A DNA stretch of 20,259 nucleotides from a virus. The notes below the pieces were generated by a model. It saw nothing but the letters and a program-made list of their open reading frames with translations. It had not been told where the DNA came from and did not search any database. Made by a program: the position numbers and the translations under genes. The first letter of the stretch is position 1. Each line of letters begins with the position of its first letter. The DNA is taken from the IMG/VR virus record IMGVR_UViG_3300030451_006372, positions 1-20,259 of that record; one strand, 5' to 3'. Below are positions 1-8,500 of the stretch, piece after piece.

Positions 1-386
1 TCTGAGTTATATCTTTCCATACCTGAGAAACACAACTGTCTCACAACAATATACGCAATAGCATACTCTAGATCACTATAATCATCAGGGTCATTAATAA
101 TATCTCTCGATGAATAAAACACCTTCTCTAACTCATCGTGATCGTATGTCTTGATCTCATCTATTCTTCTCTGTATCGTTGGATAATTATCACTTCCTAT
201 CTGCCTATAAAGGTTAATAACTGCCTTATTAATATCATTTAATACACAAATATCTCCATAGTGTAATGCAACAGCAGAACCACCACAAAAGGGTTCTACT
301 ATCCGTTTGAACTCTTTGGGTGCAAATTCTTTGATCCTAGAAAGTTCTTTTGTCTTTCCACCCTGATACTTGATAACTGGTTTCAT
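1..386 (-). CDS. D12-class N6-adenine DNA methyltransferase (Dam-like), N-terminal part
   Basis: Partial gene; its C-terminus lies beyond the left edge. The 128 visible residues start MKPVIKYQGGKTKEL and contain IVEPFCGGSAVAL, the SAM-binding FxGxG-type motif near the N-terminus of the D12/Dam family. LNDINKAVINLY (the NDIN motif) and RQLCFSGMERYN follow. The catalytic DPPY motif should lie just outside the window. These enzymes methylate adenine N6 in DNA, often at GATC, and in phages can protect the genome from restriction or mark it. The ATG at 386 is preferred because the family motif begins at once. An in-frame ATG exists at 404-402 but would place the promoter -10 box inside the gene. 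With a -10 box at 398-393 the message would be nearly leaderless. The family call is secure; target specificity is not visible. Confidence 0.88.
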   Translation of the reverse strand, partial: MKPVIKYQGGKTKELSRIKEFAPKEFKRIVEPFCGGSAVALHYGDICVLNDINKAVINLYRQIGSDNYPTIQRRIDEIKTYDHDELEKVFYSSRDIINDPDDYSDLEYAIAYIVVRQLCFSGMERYNS

Positions 387-392
387 ACTAGT

Positions 393-421
393 ATTATAGC
401 ACATCAATAGTGTTTTGACAA
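393..421 (-). promoter_or_regulatory. sigma70-type promoter of the methyltransferase gene
   Basis: On the minus strand: -35 TTGTCA at 421-416, a 17-base spacer, an extended -10 TGC followed by TATAAT at 398-393. The expected start of transcription is about 386, the A of the ATG, so the transcript may be leaderless. The -35 box shares bases with the -35 box of the divergent promoter. Confidence 0.72.
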
Positions 422-442
422 TTCGGATATATATGATATAAT
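415..442 (+). promoter_or_regulatory. consensus sigma70 promoter of the three-oxygenase operon
   Basis: Perfect TTGACA at 415-420, a 16-base spacer, an extended -10 TGA and perfect TATAAT at 437-442. The expected start is about 449, giving a leader of about 15 bases before the ATG at 464. No Shine-Dalgarno sequence is visible in the leader. Such a host-type promoter suggests early transcription by host RNA polymerase. Confidence 0.82.
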
Positions 443-463
443 GATAATACTATTGTATTTGGT

Positions 464-1054
464 ATGGAAAATAATAGAATAACTGATTTTATTATAAGAT
501 ATAAAAACGTTTTTACAAGAGAAGAGTGCAGAGAAATAATTGAATTAATTGATTTTTTTAGTGAAAATAGTCTTCTTTTTCCTCAAAAAATAAATAATCG
601 ACATTTTCAAGATCAAGATGCTAATAACTTAATGGTTGATAGTGGTATAACTTTGCCAACAGTTCATAAAGTTACCAAAAAAATATTTCCAAAAATTATG
701 CCTTGTGTAGATAAGTATCTCGAACAGTTCCCAATTTTAGGCACAAGACAATTCTTGATACACGACTGTAAGGTTAAAAAAATTATGTGTGGTGCTGGAT
801 TTCACGCTTGGCATTATGAAAATGGTAATGTCTCAAGTGCGAGGAGAACATTCGTAATTCAAATTTACCTTAATGATGATTTTGATGGAGGTGAAACAGA
901 ATTTTTATATCAAAATAAAAGAGAGAAAGCCATAGCAGGTGACGTATTAATTTTTCCTTGCCAATATACTCACGTTCATAGAGGTAATCCACCTATTGAT
1001 GGAGACAAATATCTAGTTACCTCTTGGGCATGGATACAGAGTGAAGATCAATGA
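464..1054 (+). CDS. 2-oxoglutarate/Fe(II)-dependent oxygenase 1 (prolyl/lysyl hydroxylase-like fold)
   Basis: A 196-residue single-domain enzyme of the 2OG/Fe(II) double-stranded beta-helix superfamily. The likely iron ligands are H117 and E119 (WHYE) and H172 (THVHRG). K182 (DKYLVTSW), ten residues after the last His as in prolyl 4-hydroxylases, probably binds 2-oxoglutarate. The second ligand is Glu instead of the usual Asp. GGETEFLYQ (142-150) and HRGNPP (172-177) are nearly shared with oxygenase 4 (14158-14748), so the two are paralogues. Members couple 2OG decarboxylation to hydroxylation of a protein side chain or small molecule; the substrate cannot be read from the sequence. It is first in a three-gene operon behind a sigma70 promoter, and its TGA overlaps the next ATG (ATGA). 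Fold confidence is high; calling it a prolyl hydroxylase would be a guess. Confidence 0.85.
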   Translation: MENNRITDFIIRYKNVFTREECREIIELIDFFSENSLLFPQKINNRHFQDQDANNLMVDSGITLPTVHKVTKKIFPKIMPCVDKYLEQFPILGTRQFLIHDCKVKKIMCGAGFHAWHYENGNVSSARRTFVIQIYLNDDFDGGETEFLYQNKREKAIAGDVLIFPCQYTHVHRGNPPIDGDKYLVTSWAWIQSEDQ

Positions 1055-1698
1055 GTGAACAACTTGAAGCAGAATTATATTGCGAACCATTTCCCTTAAT
1101 GGTAATTAATAATTTTTATAATCAACAAGAACTAGATTTAATTTGGCAAGAACTAGATTTTTACACTGCTCCTAATAAATTACTAACTGCTGAAAACTAT
1201 GGAGGTGTCGTTGGATATACAAATGCAAAAGCTATTGTATTAGATGATTTATATAAAAATTATGAAAATCAAAAGGGTGTAAACTTTAGAAATATATCCA
1301 ACATATTAACAGTAAATCGAAAATTATTTGAAAGTGGTGTGTTAGATACTTTTTCTAGTTTACATGGATGTGTTAGTATTGCAAATAAAACAAATCATGA
1401 TATTACCAAAGTCAGATATTACCACGATGGTCAATACTATGATCCGCATACAGATAAAAGCACAATGTTTCTTGCTTTCTCATACTTCTATAAAGAACCT
1501 AAAAAATTTGTTGGTGGGGATTTAGAATTTCCGAAATATGATTTTAAATTACCCTGTGACAATAATTCAATGGTAATATTTCCTGGTTGGGTTGAGCATG
1601 GAGTCCGAAAGGTAAAAATAAAAAACTCTGATTACTATGATGGTTGGGGGAGATATGCTATCACTTCTTTTTTTAGTTGTAAAGATAAAAAGAAATGA
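1051..1698 (+). CDS. 2-oxoglutarate/Fe(II)-dependent oxygenase 2
   Basis: A 215-residue protein and the most divergent oxygenase of the three. The classic facial triad is visible: H133 and D135 in DPHTD, and H183 in WVEHGV. R201 in GRYAITSFF is the likely 2-oxoglutarate carboxylate ligand (Arg here, Lys in its neighbours). The context GGDLEF (155-160) and MVIFPGWVEHGV (174-185) is typical of phage members of the superfamily. It starts at the ATGA overlap with oxygenase 1 and ends in an ATGA overlap with oxygenase 3, so translation of the three is probably coupled. The first 120 residues have no motif I recognise and may set substrate choice. The different 2OG-binding residue suggests an older split from the others rather than a recent duplication. 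The substrate is unknown. Confidence 0.83.
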   Translation: MSEQLEAELYCEPFPLMVINNFYNQQELDLIWQELDFYTAPNKLLTAENYGGVVGYTNAKAIVLDDLYKNYENQKGVNFRNISNILTVNRKLFESGVLDTFSSLHGCVSIANKTNHDITKVRYYHDGQYYDPHTDKSTMFLAFSYFYKEPKKFVGGDLEFPKYDFKLPCDNNSMVIFPGWVEHGVRKVKIKNSDYYDGWGRYAITSFFSCKDKKK

Positions 1699-2300
1699 AG
1701 CAATTTCCTAATTTTATTTCAATATATGATAATGCCCTTACAAAAAATGAGTGCGAATTAATTATTAACGAATTTGAGTCTAATAAAGATATACAAGTTG
1801 AGGGAAAGAGTGGTAATTATGAAATACAACCTAAAGTAAAAAAATCTATTGATATTGGATATAGAATGAATGATAATTCTGTAACATCAAGTATTCTAAG
1901 CAAATCATTAAATCATCATATTGAATTATACAAAGAAGAATACCCTGATTTAACTAACTTAATTTATCCTTGGGAGTGTATGAATTTATATAATATACAA
2001 AAATACCTCCCAAAAGGTGGATATTTTAGTCGTCATTGTGAAGTTGCAAGTATAGTTACCTCTAATCGTGTTCTAGTTTGGATGTTTTATCTTAATACAG
2101 TACCTAATGGAGGAACTCTTTTTCCATCATATGAAATTGGAACAAATGCAGTACAGGGTAGATTGGTTTTATGGCCAGCGTATTGGACACACGGACACAA
2201 AGGGCAGATAAGTGACACGCATATAAAATACATCGCAACTGGTTGGCATATATTTACAGAAAAAATAGTTTATTCTTGTCCAATTGACTTTAAGGATTAA
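1695..2300 (+). CDS. 2-oxoglutarate/Fe(II)-dependent oxygenase 3
   Basis: A 201-residue enzyme of the same superfamily, third in the operon and joined to gene 2 by an ATGA overlap. Likely iron ligands are H114 and E116 (RHCE, again HxE) and H168 (WTHGHKG). K178 (KYIATGW), ten residues later, is the likely 2OG-binding lysine. VLVWMFYLNTV (127-136 region) and GGTLFPSY (139-146) match the core strands of oxygenases 4 and 5. The gene ends at 2300, where its stop overlaps that of the oppositely oriented glycine-rich gene. No terminator hairpin separates the two, so transcripts from either side may run into each other. Function beyond 2OG-dependent hydroxylation is not visible. Confidence 0.83.
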   Translation: MKQFPNFISIYDNALTKNECELIINEFESNKDIQVEGKSGNYEIQPKVKKSIDIGYRMNDNSVTSSILSKSLNHHIELYKEEYPDLTNLIYPWECMNLYNIQKYLPKGGYFSRHCEVASIVTSNRVLVWMFYLNTVPNGGTLFPSYEIGTNAVQGRLVLWPAYWTHGHKGQISDTHIKYIATGWHIFTEKIVYSCPIDFKD

Positions 2301-3331
2301 TAAAAAATATATTGCTCACCACCTTCACCACCTAGACCATTATTACCTGCTTTACTTTTACCACCAGTGGCATTTCCTCCATCTTGACCTGGACCTCCTC
2401 CAGCTCCTCCATCTCCACCTTCTGCTTCAGCATCATCGCCAGCATTACCACCTGCTCCACCAGTAAATGTATTGGGTTCTTCTGAGTCTGGTTTTCCAGG
2501 TTGACCTGCGTTAGCTCCAGCAACACCACTAGTTGACCCTCCAGAACCAGCGGGTATACCAGCACCGCCACCTCCTCCACCACCACTAGCAGAGTTCCTA
2601 TCACTAAAAAACGCAAAACTATCATTTTGTTCGGATCCAGAACCTGAACCACCGCCACCGCCACCAGCGACTATTGCACCACCACTAGCGATTGAAACAA
2701 CATTTTGCATTCCTGATATTAATTTCATTGCACTTGATCCATTACCACCATTTTCTCCAGGACTTTCTTCATTTCCAGTATCACCACCATTACCACCTTT
2801 ACCAGCAACTTTACCATTTGAACCAACATCTATCGCAAAAGTAGTATCGCTTGGCCAACCAGCTTGATTTACGTTATTGTTTGTGTTTCCCGTTTTGACT
2901 GCAACATCATTTTTATCAGATGCACCTACTGAACCAAATGTCTTATTGATATGAATTATAACTTTTTTTCCACCTTGCCATTGACTTTTTGTAACTGTTG
3001 GTCGATAATCTCCAACAACATGATAATCACCGTTTGCATATCTATTAGCGTATACATCTAGATCAAAATTTGTACTACCAGATGAATGTAAATCTACAAC
3101 TATATTTGCTCTTTTACCATAAAAATCACTAAATTTTATAGCTTCATTCGCACCCGTTGGCATACCAGTATCCAAAGGTAAATTTGTTAATTCACCTAGA
3201 TTTTTATTACCAAAATCAGGATGACTGGTTTTATATCTACCTAAACTCCGACCTGGATTTTGACCAAACTCAACTTCTATTTCTGCGAATGATAATGGTG
3301 GATTTGGTGAAGCTGAATTTTTAATTGCCAT
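2297..3331 (-). CDS. Glycine-rich tail-fibre tip protein, gp38-type adhesin candidate
   Basis: 344 residues from the ATG at 3331, chosen because it forms a TAATG overlap with the stop of the fibre gene upstream; an ATG six codons earlier (3349) would overlap more. Residues 1-75 resemble the start of phage fibre-associated proteins, with PPLSFAEIEVEFG and IKFSDFYGKRA. Residues 76-165 form a Tyr/Asp/Val-rich, probably beta domain. Residues 166-340 are dominated by glycine runs such as AGGGGGGSGSGS and SGGGGGGGAG, separated by acidic, loop-like stretches. That layout, and the position at the distal end of the fibre operon, match the receptor-recognising gp38 adhesins of T-even phages, whose C-terminus is a stack of polyglycine helices. 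This is an analogy from layout and composition, not from a residue alignment. It shares stop-codon bases with oxygenase 3. Confidence 0.62.
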   Translation of the reverse strand: MAIKNSASPNPPLSFAEIEVEFGQNPGRSLGRYKTSHPDFGNKNLGELTNLPLDTGMPTGANEAIKFSDFYGKRANIVVDLHSSGSTNFDLDVYANRYANGDYHVVGDYRPTVTKSQWQGGKKVIIHINKTFGSVGASDKNDVAVKTGNTNNNVNQAGWPSDTTFAIDVGSNGKVAGKGGNGGDTGNEESPGENGGNGSSAMKLISGMQNVVSIASGGAIVAGGGGGGSGSGSEQNDSFAFFSDRNSASGGGGGGGAGIPAGSGGSTSGVAGANAGQPGKPDSEEPNTFTGGAGGNAGDDAEAEGGDGGAGGGPGQDGGNATGGKSKAGNNGLGGEGGEQYIFY

Positions 3332-5556
3332 TAATGCAAATTCTCCCAAGCACTACCTGTATAAACTTGAAGTTTATTTAAAGTTGTATTGTAAATCACT
3401 GCTCCTGAAGATGTAGTCGCAGCTCCAGTCTGTCCATCAATAAAAACATCTCTTTGTGCTGTCGTTACCTTTGGTGGAATCATGTATGCTACTTTTGGTC
3501 TAGTGCCTAATGGATCTGGGATATTTACTACATCAGAAAAATCAACTGCTGATCGTGATGTATTACCAACTGAGATTGAATTATGAATGAATACATCAGA
3601 TTTTAATTCAACATCTACCTTACTTGCACTGAATGTATCCGTTCCAACCGCAACTCTTCCATCTGAAGTTACTAAAAACTTACTATTTGCATTATTGTTA
3701 ATGTTTAGAGCATTTCCATCATCAGTAACTCCAATACCAATACCAGTAGAAGTCAACTTTGGTATTGTTGATATGCCTGTGGTTGGTGAATTAATTAATC
3801 CAGTAAGATTACCAGTTACATTTCCAACTAAATTTGCATTAACTGTTGTTGCATTAAGTGTCCCTGCTGTAAATGTTCCTGTGACTGCGAGATTACCACC
3901 AACATCAAGACTGCTTGAAATTTTAGCACCACCGAAAACATCTAATTTTTGTGTCGGATTTGTTAATCCAATACCTAGTGAACCTCCAATACCAGTCAGG
4001 GTCATCATTCTAGTATTAAACCCTTTATGCCAATGGAAGTCTCCATCAACACCATTTGGATTATTAGCACTTAAATGATAATTAAAATTACCTATGCCAT
4101 AATTTATTATATCAAGTGACTGTGCTGAACTATAAGGTGCACCATTTGAAACTAAACCATATCTAAATTCCGCATTATTTGTATTACCAGTGCTTGGTTC
4201 TCTACCAACTGTAAGACCTGCTACACCTAAATCACTTGTTATCTGAATTTCTGTATTGCCACTACCTCTAACTTGTATTGGATTAGCTGGTGCATCAGTT
4301 CCAACACCAATCAAAGGAGAATTAAGTTCTGTTGCTGTTATAATTCCAGAAGAATTAATACTTGCAACATTGTATACTTCTGTTCCTGTTCCTACTCTTC
4401 CATCAGATTCTTTATTTACTAACTCCCACCAATTACCTGCGTGTGCATAATATAATGATCCTGTTGCGTGAACGTGTGCTACAGCACCATGATAACTACC
4501 AGCGGATGGTAGATCTGTCATACTAGAATATAAAAATGGTATCTTATTCTGACCTGCTGAAGCTTCAATAATACCACTAAAAGTAGATACACCAGATACA
4601 TTAAGATTAGTTGTATCTAATTCTCCAAATACTGTTACACCCACTCCAGAAGTAGAAAACTTTTTAAAACCATTCTGATGATATAATTCTACAGGTCCAT
4701 TTCTGTAAAGTCTAAATTGTGGAACTATCACAAGCGTTCCACCAGCATCTACAACACTTCCCCAACTTTCTAGATTTGATCCAGAAGTTAATTCCTGAAT
4801 ATGGAAAACATTTTTATTTTTAGTGATATCAACACGAGTTCCAACATCTGTGACTGTTATTGCTGTACCAACCTTCAGACTTTCATTAATTCCAAGATTT
4901 ACTGCACCATTGTGAGTACCAGTAGAATTACCAGTAAGATTACCAGTTACATTACCTGTAATATTTCCTGTAACTAAACCAACTACATTTCCAGTAACAT
5001 CTCCAGTAACATTACCAGTTAATGCTCCAATAAATGATGATGCAGTAACTATACCAGACGCATTTATATTACCAACTGAACTAATGCCTACACCTCTTCC
5101 ACTTACACCTCCAATTTGATTTGGATTTTCACCAACTTGGAGAGCGAATTGAGGATTTGTAGTAGCTATACCAACTGTGCCACCTGTATTGTATATGCTA
5201 CTTACACCAAATCCAGCATTAGTATCTTCCCACTGTGAGGTAGGCATACCTTGTAAAAATCTAGCATCACCATAAAATGTAACTATACCTGCTCCCTGTG
5301 CAGTGACAATTCCACTCTTTATACTAACACCAGCACCAATTATTTGAGTTGGGACAACTTCAGTAAGAGTAAGTATACCAACTGTAGCATTTGTGATTGT
5401 CGCATCACCTATAATTTTTACATTTCCACGAACATCAAGAGCTTCCGTAGGCACAGTAGTCCCAATACCGACCAGACCAGTAGCAGTTACTAACAGGTTG
5501 TCATCATCTACCTGAACACCGTTACGAAAATTAAAATTCTTCTTGATATTTGCCAT
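3331..5556 (-). CDS. Tail-fibre shaft protein, 741 residues
   Basis: A structural fibre of the kind common in T4-like cyanophages. The N-terminus MANIKKNFNFRNGVQVD probably attaches to the particle or to another fibre. The shaft contains repeats of a 'GIGTTxPTEALDVRG' type motif, near residues 28-45, 127-142 and again in the second half (GVGTDAPANPIQVRG; GIGLTNPTQKLDVFG). A short four-residue repeat, TGNV/TGDV, spans residues 178-213. The C-terminus (SSGAVIYNTTLNKLQVYTGSAWENLH) is a standard phage-fibre ending. It follows the 1928-residue fibre by 19 bases, with a late-promoter-like CATAAATA in that junction, and is joined to the glycine-rich gene by TAATG. Fibre function is confident. Which named T4 fibre protein it corresponds to cannot be told, because fibres rarely keep sequence similarity. 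Confidence 0.82.
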   Translation of the reverse strand: MANIKKNFNFRNGVQVDDDNLLVTATGLVGIGTTVPTEALDVRGNVKIIGDATITNATVGILTLTEVVPTQIIGAGVSIKSGIVTAQGAGIVTFYGDARFLQGMPTSQWEDTNAGFGVSSIYNTGGTVGIATTNPQFALQVGENPNQIGGVSGRGVGISSVGNINASGIVTASSFIGALTGNVTGDVTGNVVGLVTGNITGNVTGNLTGNSTGTHNGAVNLGINESLKVGTAITVTDVGTRVDITKNKNVFHIQELTSGSNLESWGSVVDAGGTLVIVPQFRLYRNGPVELYHQNGFKKFSTSGVGVTVFGELDTTNLNVSGVSTFSGIIEASAGQNKIPFLYSSMTDLPSAGSYHGAVAHVHATGSLYYAHAGNWWELVNKESDGRVGTGTEVYNVASINSSGIITATELNSPLIGVGTDAPANPIQVRGSGNTEIQITSDLGVAGLTVGREPSTGNTNNAEFRYGLVSNGAPYSSAQSLDIINYGIGNFNYHLSANNPNGVDGDFHWHKGFNTRMMTLTGIGGSLGIGLTNPTQKLDVFGGAKISSSLDVGGNLAVTGTFTAGTLNATTVNANLVGNVTGNLTGLINSPTTGISTIPKLTSTGIGIGVTDDGNALNINNNANSKFLVTSDGRVAVGTDTFSASKVDVELKSDVFIHNSISVGNTSRSAVDFSDVVNIPDPLGTRPKVAYMIPPKVTTAQRDVFIDGQTGAATTSSGAVIYNTTLNKLQVYTGSAWENLH
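4918..5025 (-). repeat. 12-bp tandem coding repeat (TGNV/TGDV)
   Basis: About nine copies of a four-codon unit encoding TG(N/D)x, residues 178-213 of the 741-residue fibre. Copies differ at synonymous positions. The same unit occurs in the 1928-residue fibre. Confidence 0.75.
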
Positions 5557-5572
5557 CAGTTATTTTTTTAGT

Positions 5573-5580
5573 TATTTATG
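5573..5580 (-). promoter_or_regulatory. T4-type late promoter candidate (CATAAATA)
   Basis: Minus-strand CATAAATA at 5580-5573 overlaps the TAA stop of the 1928-residue fibre gene and lies 16 bases before the ATG at 5556. It fits the NATAAATA late motif of T4-like phages, which has no -35 box. A chance match in AT-rich DNA is possible. Confidence 0.5.
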
Positions 5581-8500
5581 AACCCTCAAGTGCAGAAACT
5601 TTAGCAGAAAGTTCCTTGACTGCCTGTATAAGAACAGGGATTAATTTTTCATAACGAACTGCTTTGATGCCATTTTCTCTAGTAGTTGTCAAACCTGTCA
5701 ATCCAAGTGCCTCAACTTCTTGAGCAATAACACCTAAATCCTGTGCACCGTCTAACGCTGTGTGATTTTTAGATGCATTAGAACCTGATTTCCAAGTAAA
5801 TGTATAACCACTTATTGATTTAACTTTATCTAGAGCATTTGGTATTGCAGTAATATTTTCTTTTAAATTAATATCAGATGAATTGAAAGCAACAATGTCA
5901 CCGTCACATCTTAATATTGGTTGACCAGATTCAACATTAAATGATGCAATTGTTACATCATTACCACCATTTTTACCAGCGATCCTAATCTTACCATTAT
6001 TGGAGGTATTTTGAAAAACTGCAATACCATCATTACCACCAGCGGTGTGAATATCACCTGAATTAGATGCTGTTCCATCAAGTTTTAGGAATTTTTTACC
6101 AATAATATCACCATCATTAACAGTCAAAGTATTTCCATCAAACGTTAAGTTGCTTGATGTTGCACCATTATTAGATCCATTCTTGAATACAACTTGGTTC
6201 GCAGATCCAAAACTTAAGTTGCCAGCAGTCGTTGCAGTATCAGCATTACCAGTCACATTTCCAGTTAAATCACCAGTGACATCACCAGTGACATCACCAG
6301 TAAGGGCACCAGCAAAAGCGGTTGATATTAGAGTGTTAGTACCAAAGTTAAATGTAAGTTGTGGATCAGTCTTGGCAGTGGTCATTGTGCCAGATGTTTT
6401 ATCTGTCAATACAACTCTTTCACTTCCAGAAGTAGCAGCGGATAATTGAGCACCAGTATTTGTCAATCCTGCACCATCACCAAAGAATGTGGCCGCAGTG
6501 ATTGAACCAAATCCTACAATATCAGGTGTATTCAATCCAACTATATCACCACCGATATGCATACTCTTACCAATACCAACACCACCTAAAGTGACAATTG
6601 AACCTGTAGTGGTGCTTGTTGAGTTAGTAACATTATGGACTCTAATATTACCAGTTGAAGCAACTTTTATTTCACCTGTAACATCTAATCTCTTATTCTG
6701 ATTTGCAAGTCTTACATTCTCGTTAAATGTAACAGGACCGTCAAACTGAGATAATATTTGTTTTGATGTTCCACCCTCAACTAATAGTCTCTCTTTGATA
6801 ATTACTTCATCAGCAACAAGACTTAAACGATTTGGATCTTCTCCTGTGATAGTTGGTATTGGAATATCAAATGTTGTCTGTTGTCCACTGGCAGACGCAA
6901 TCTTGGTATTTCCAATATAGAAGTCACCTTTATCATTCATACCTGTGTAAACCACGTTACCACAAGATGTTTCTTGAGACTGAGTTAAGAACTCTTCTCT
7001 TTCTGATAGAGATCTATTTTGAAGTTGAGGTAGTGCTGTTGAGTAGTTACCTGGACCATAACCAACATATTCAAACGTATGACCTGATGCTCTTAGAATA
7101 GATGGTCTACGAAGTTCAATCGGTATTGGTTTTATTTTCTTTATTTTTGAATTTGCTGGATGTGCAGAACTAATTGTACCCAATGCACCACGTATCACAG
7201 AAATCTCATCACCACTACCACTTAATGAATTAGATGAAATTCTCATTATTTCACCTTCAATTTCTATGTAAGAACCAAGTGGAAAACGATTTGTTATTGA
7301 CAATGCATCAACAGTTCCATCAGGTAATGTTACTTTAAATGAGGAATCTGATGAAGTGATAACTTCATTTAATTTCAATGTTTCATGATCAAACAGTGAT
7401 AGACCTCTAACTCCTAGATTCTCACCGTCTTTTCCAGATATTGCTTCATTATCAGATAATCCATGTTTTAATATGTACTTTGGACTTGATAGTGCAGTGG
7501 TTGTGACCGCTGTAAAAGTATCAACATCAGGCACACTTGAAACAATAAAATCACCTAAATTTACATCACTAGCATTCAATACTCTAAACTTATTACCAAC
7601 AACAAGTCCGTGTGCTGCTGTTGTATTGAATGTTGTTACTAATGATGAGAAAGATGCACTACCAACAGCAACCCAAGGTCCTAAGTCGATTACTTGTTGA
7701 CCATTTAAAATAGTTTCAGATGCAGTTTTAGCAACAACTATTTGTTTTGTATTGTTTACTGCAGTAATACGATGATATGAGTCAGTTCCTGTTGTAATAC
7801 CAGTTACTTGAACGTAATTACCAGTTGCTGATGAGATACCTGCTGTATTGATAGTGATATTTCCACTTGGTGGTCCAGCGATACCACCATCTGCGACTGG
7901 TGAACTATCAAAGAATAATTGTTCACCATTAGTATATGCAGAACCACCTTCGACAATGTTAACAGCAGTAACTGATCCACCTGATACAGTTACATCCGCA
8001 GTCGCACCATCCCAAACTGCAACTGATGGGACTGCATTGTTATTGAATAATTTAATATTGTAATAAGTTCCATTTGTATGACCTGAACCACCATTTAATG
8101 TTGCATGTCTTTTTAAAGATGCAAGTCCGTGTTCCTCTGTAAAGGTTAATACAGCGTTATTATTATTGTTAGTTGCTAAACTAACAGTATTTGAAACATC
8201 AAAAGTTTCAATAAAATTATTTGTTGTTTCTCTGGTGATACTCTTCTTGAGATCGTTCGTTACAACATCACCAAGTGGAAATCTCTTAGCAAATGATGTA
8301 GCTTCTGGTGGGTTTGCATCAATATTATCACGATCATATTCTGGATATAAGTTAACGATATTTTGATTATATTTTTCATCAGTAAATTGACCTGATGAAT
8401 CTGTCATTGAATTATTACCATTCAATACAAATAAATGGTATATACCATCTTGAACACCTTCAATATATGGAGTGACTATTTCTGTACGATATACAAAGAA

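Larger units (their letters stand above)
389..452. repeat. 9-bp inverted repeat flanking the divergent promoters
   Basis: TAGTATTAT at 389-397 and its exact complement ATAATACTA at 444-452 sit at the two outer edges of the divergent promoter pair. The left arm overlaps the minus-strand -10 box and the right arm lies just after the plus-strand -10 box. The arms could be symmetrical operators. AT-rich composition makes a chance repeat possible. Confidence 0.45.

Noticed and set aside
387-404. Upstream in-frame ATG (404-402) for the methyltransferase
   Set aside because: It lies before the -10 box, and the family motif begins immediately after the ATG at 386.
464-2300. Prolyl 4-hydroxylase as the specific function of the oxygenases
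   Set aside because: The fold fits, but the collagen-like shafts here contain almost no proline, and nothing else in the window identifies a prolyl substrate.
3329-3349. Upstream ATG at 3349 for the glycine-rich gene
   Set aside because: It would overlap the fibre gene by 19 bases, whereas the ATG at 3331 gives the TAATG junction used elsewhere in this operon.
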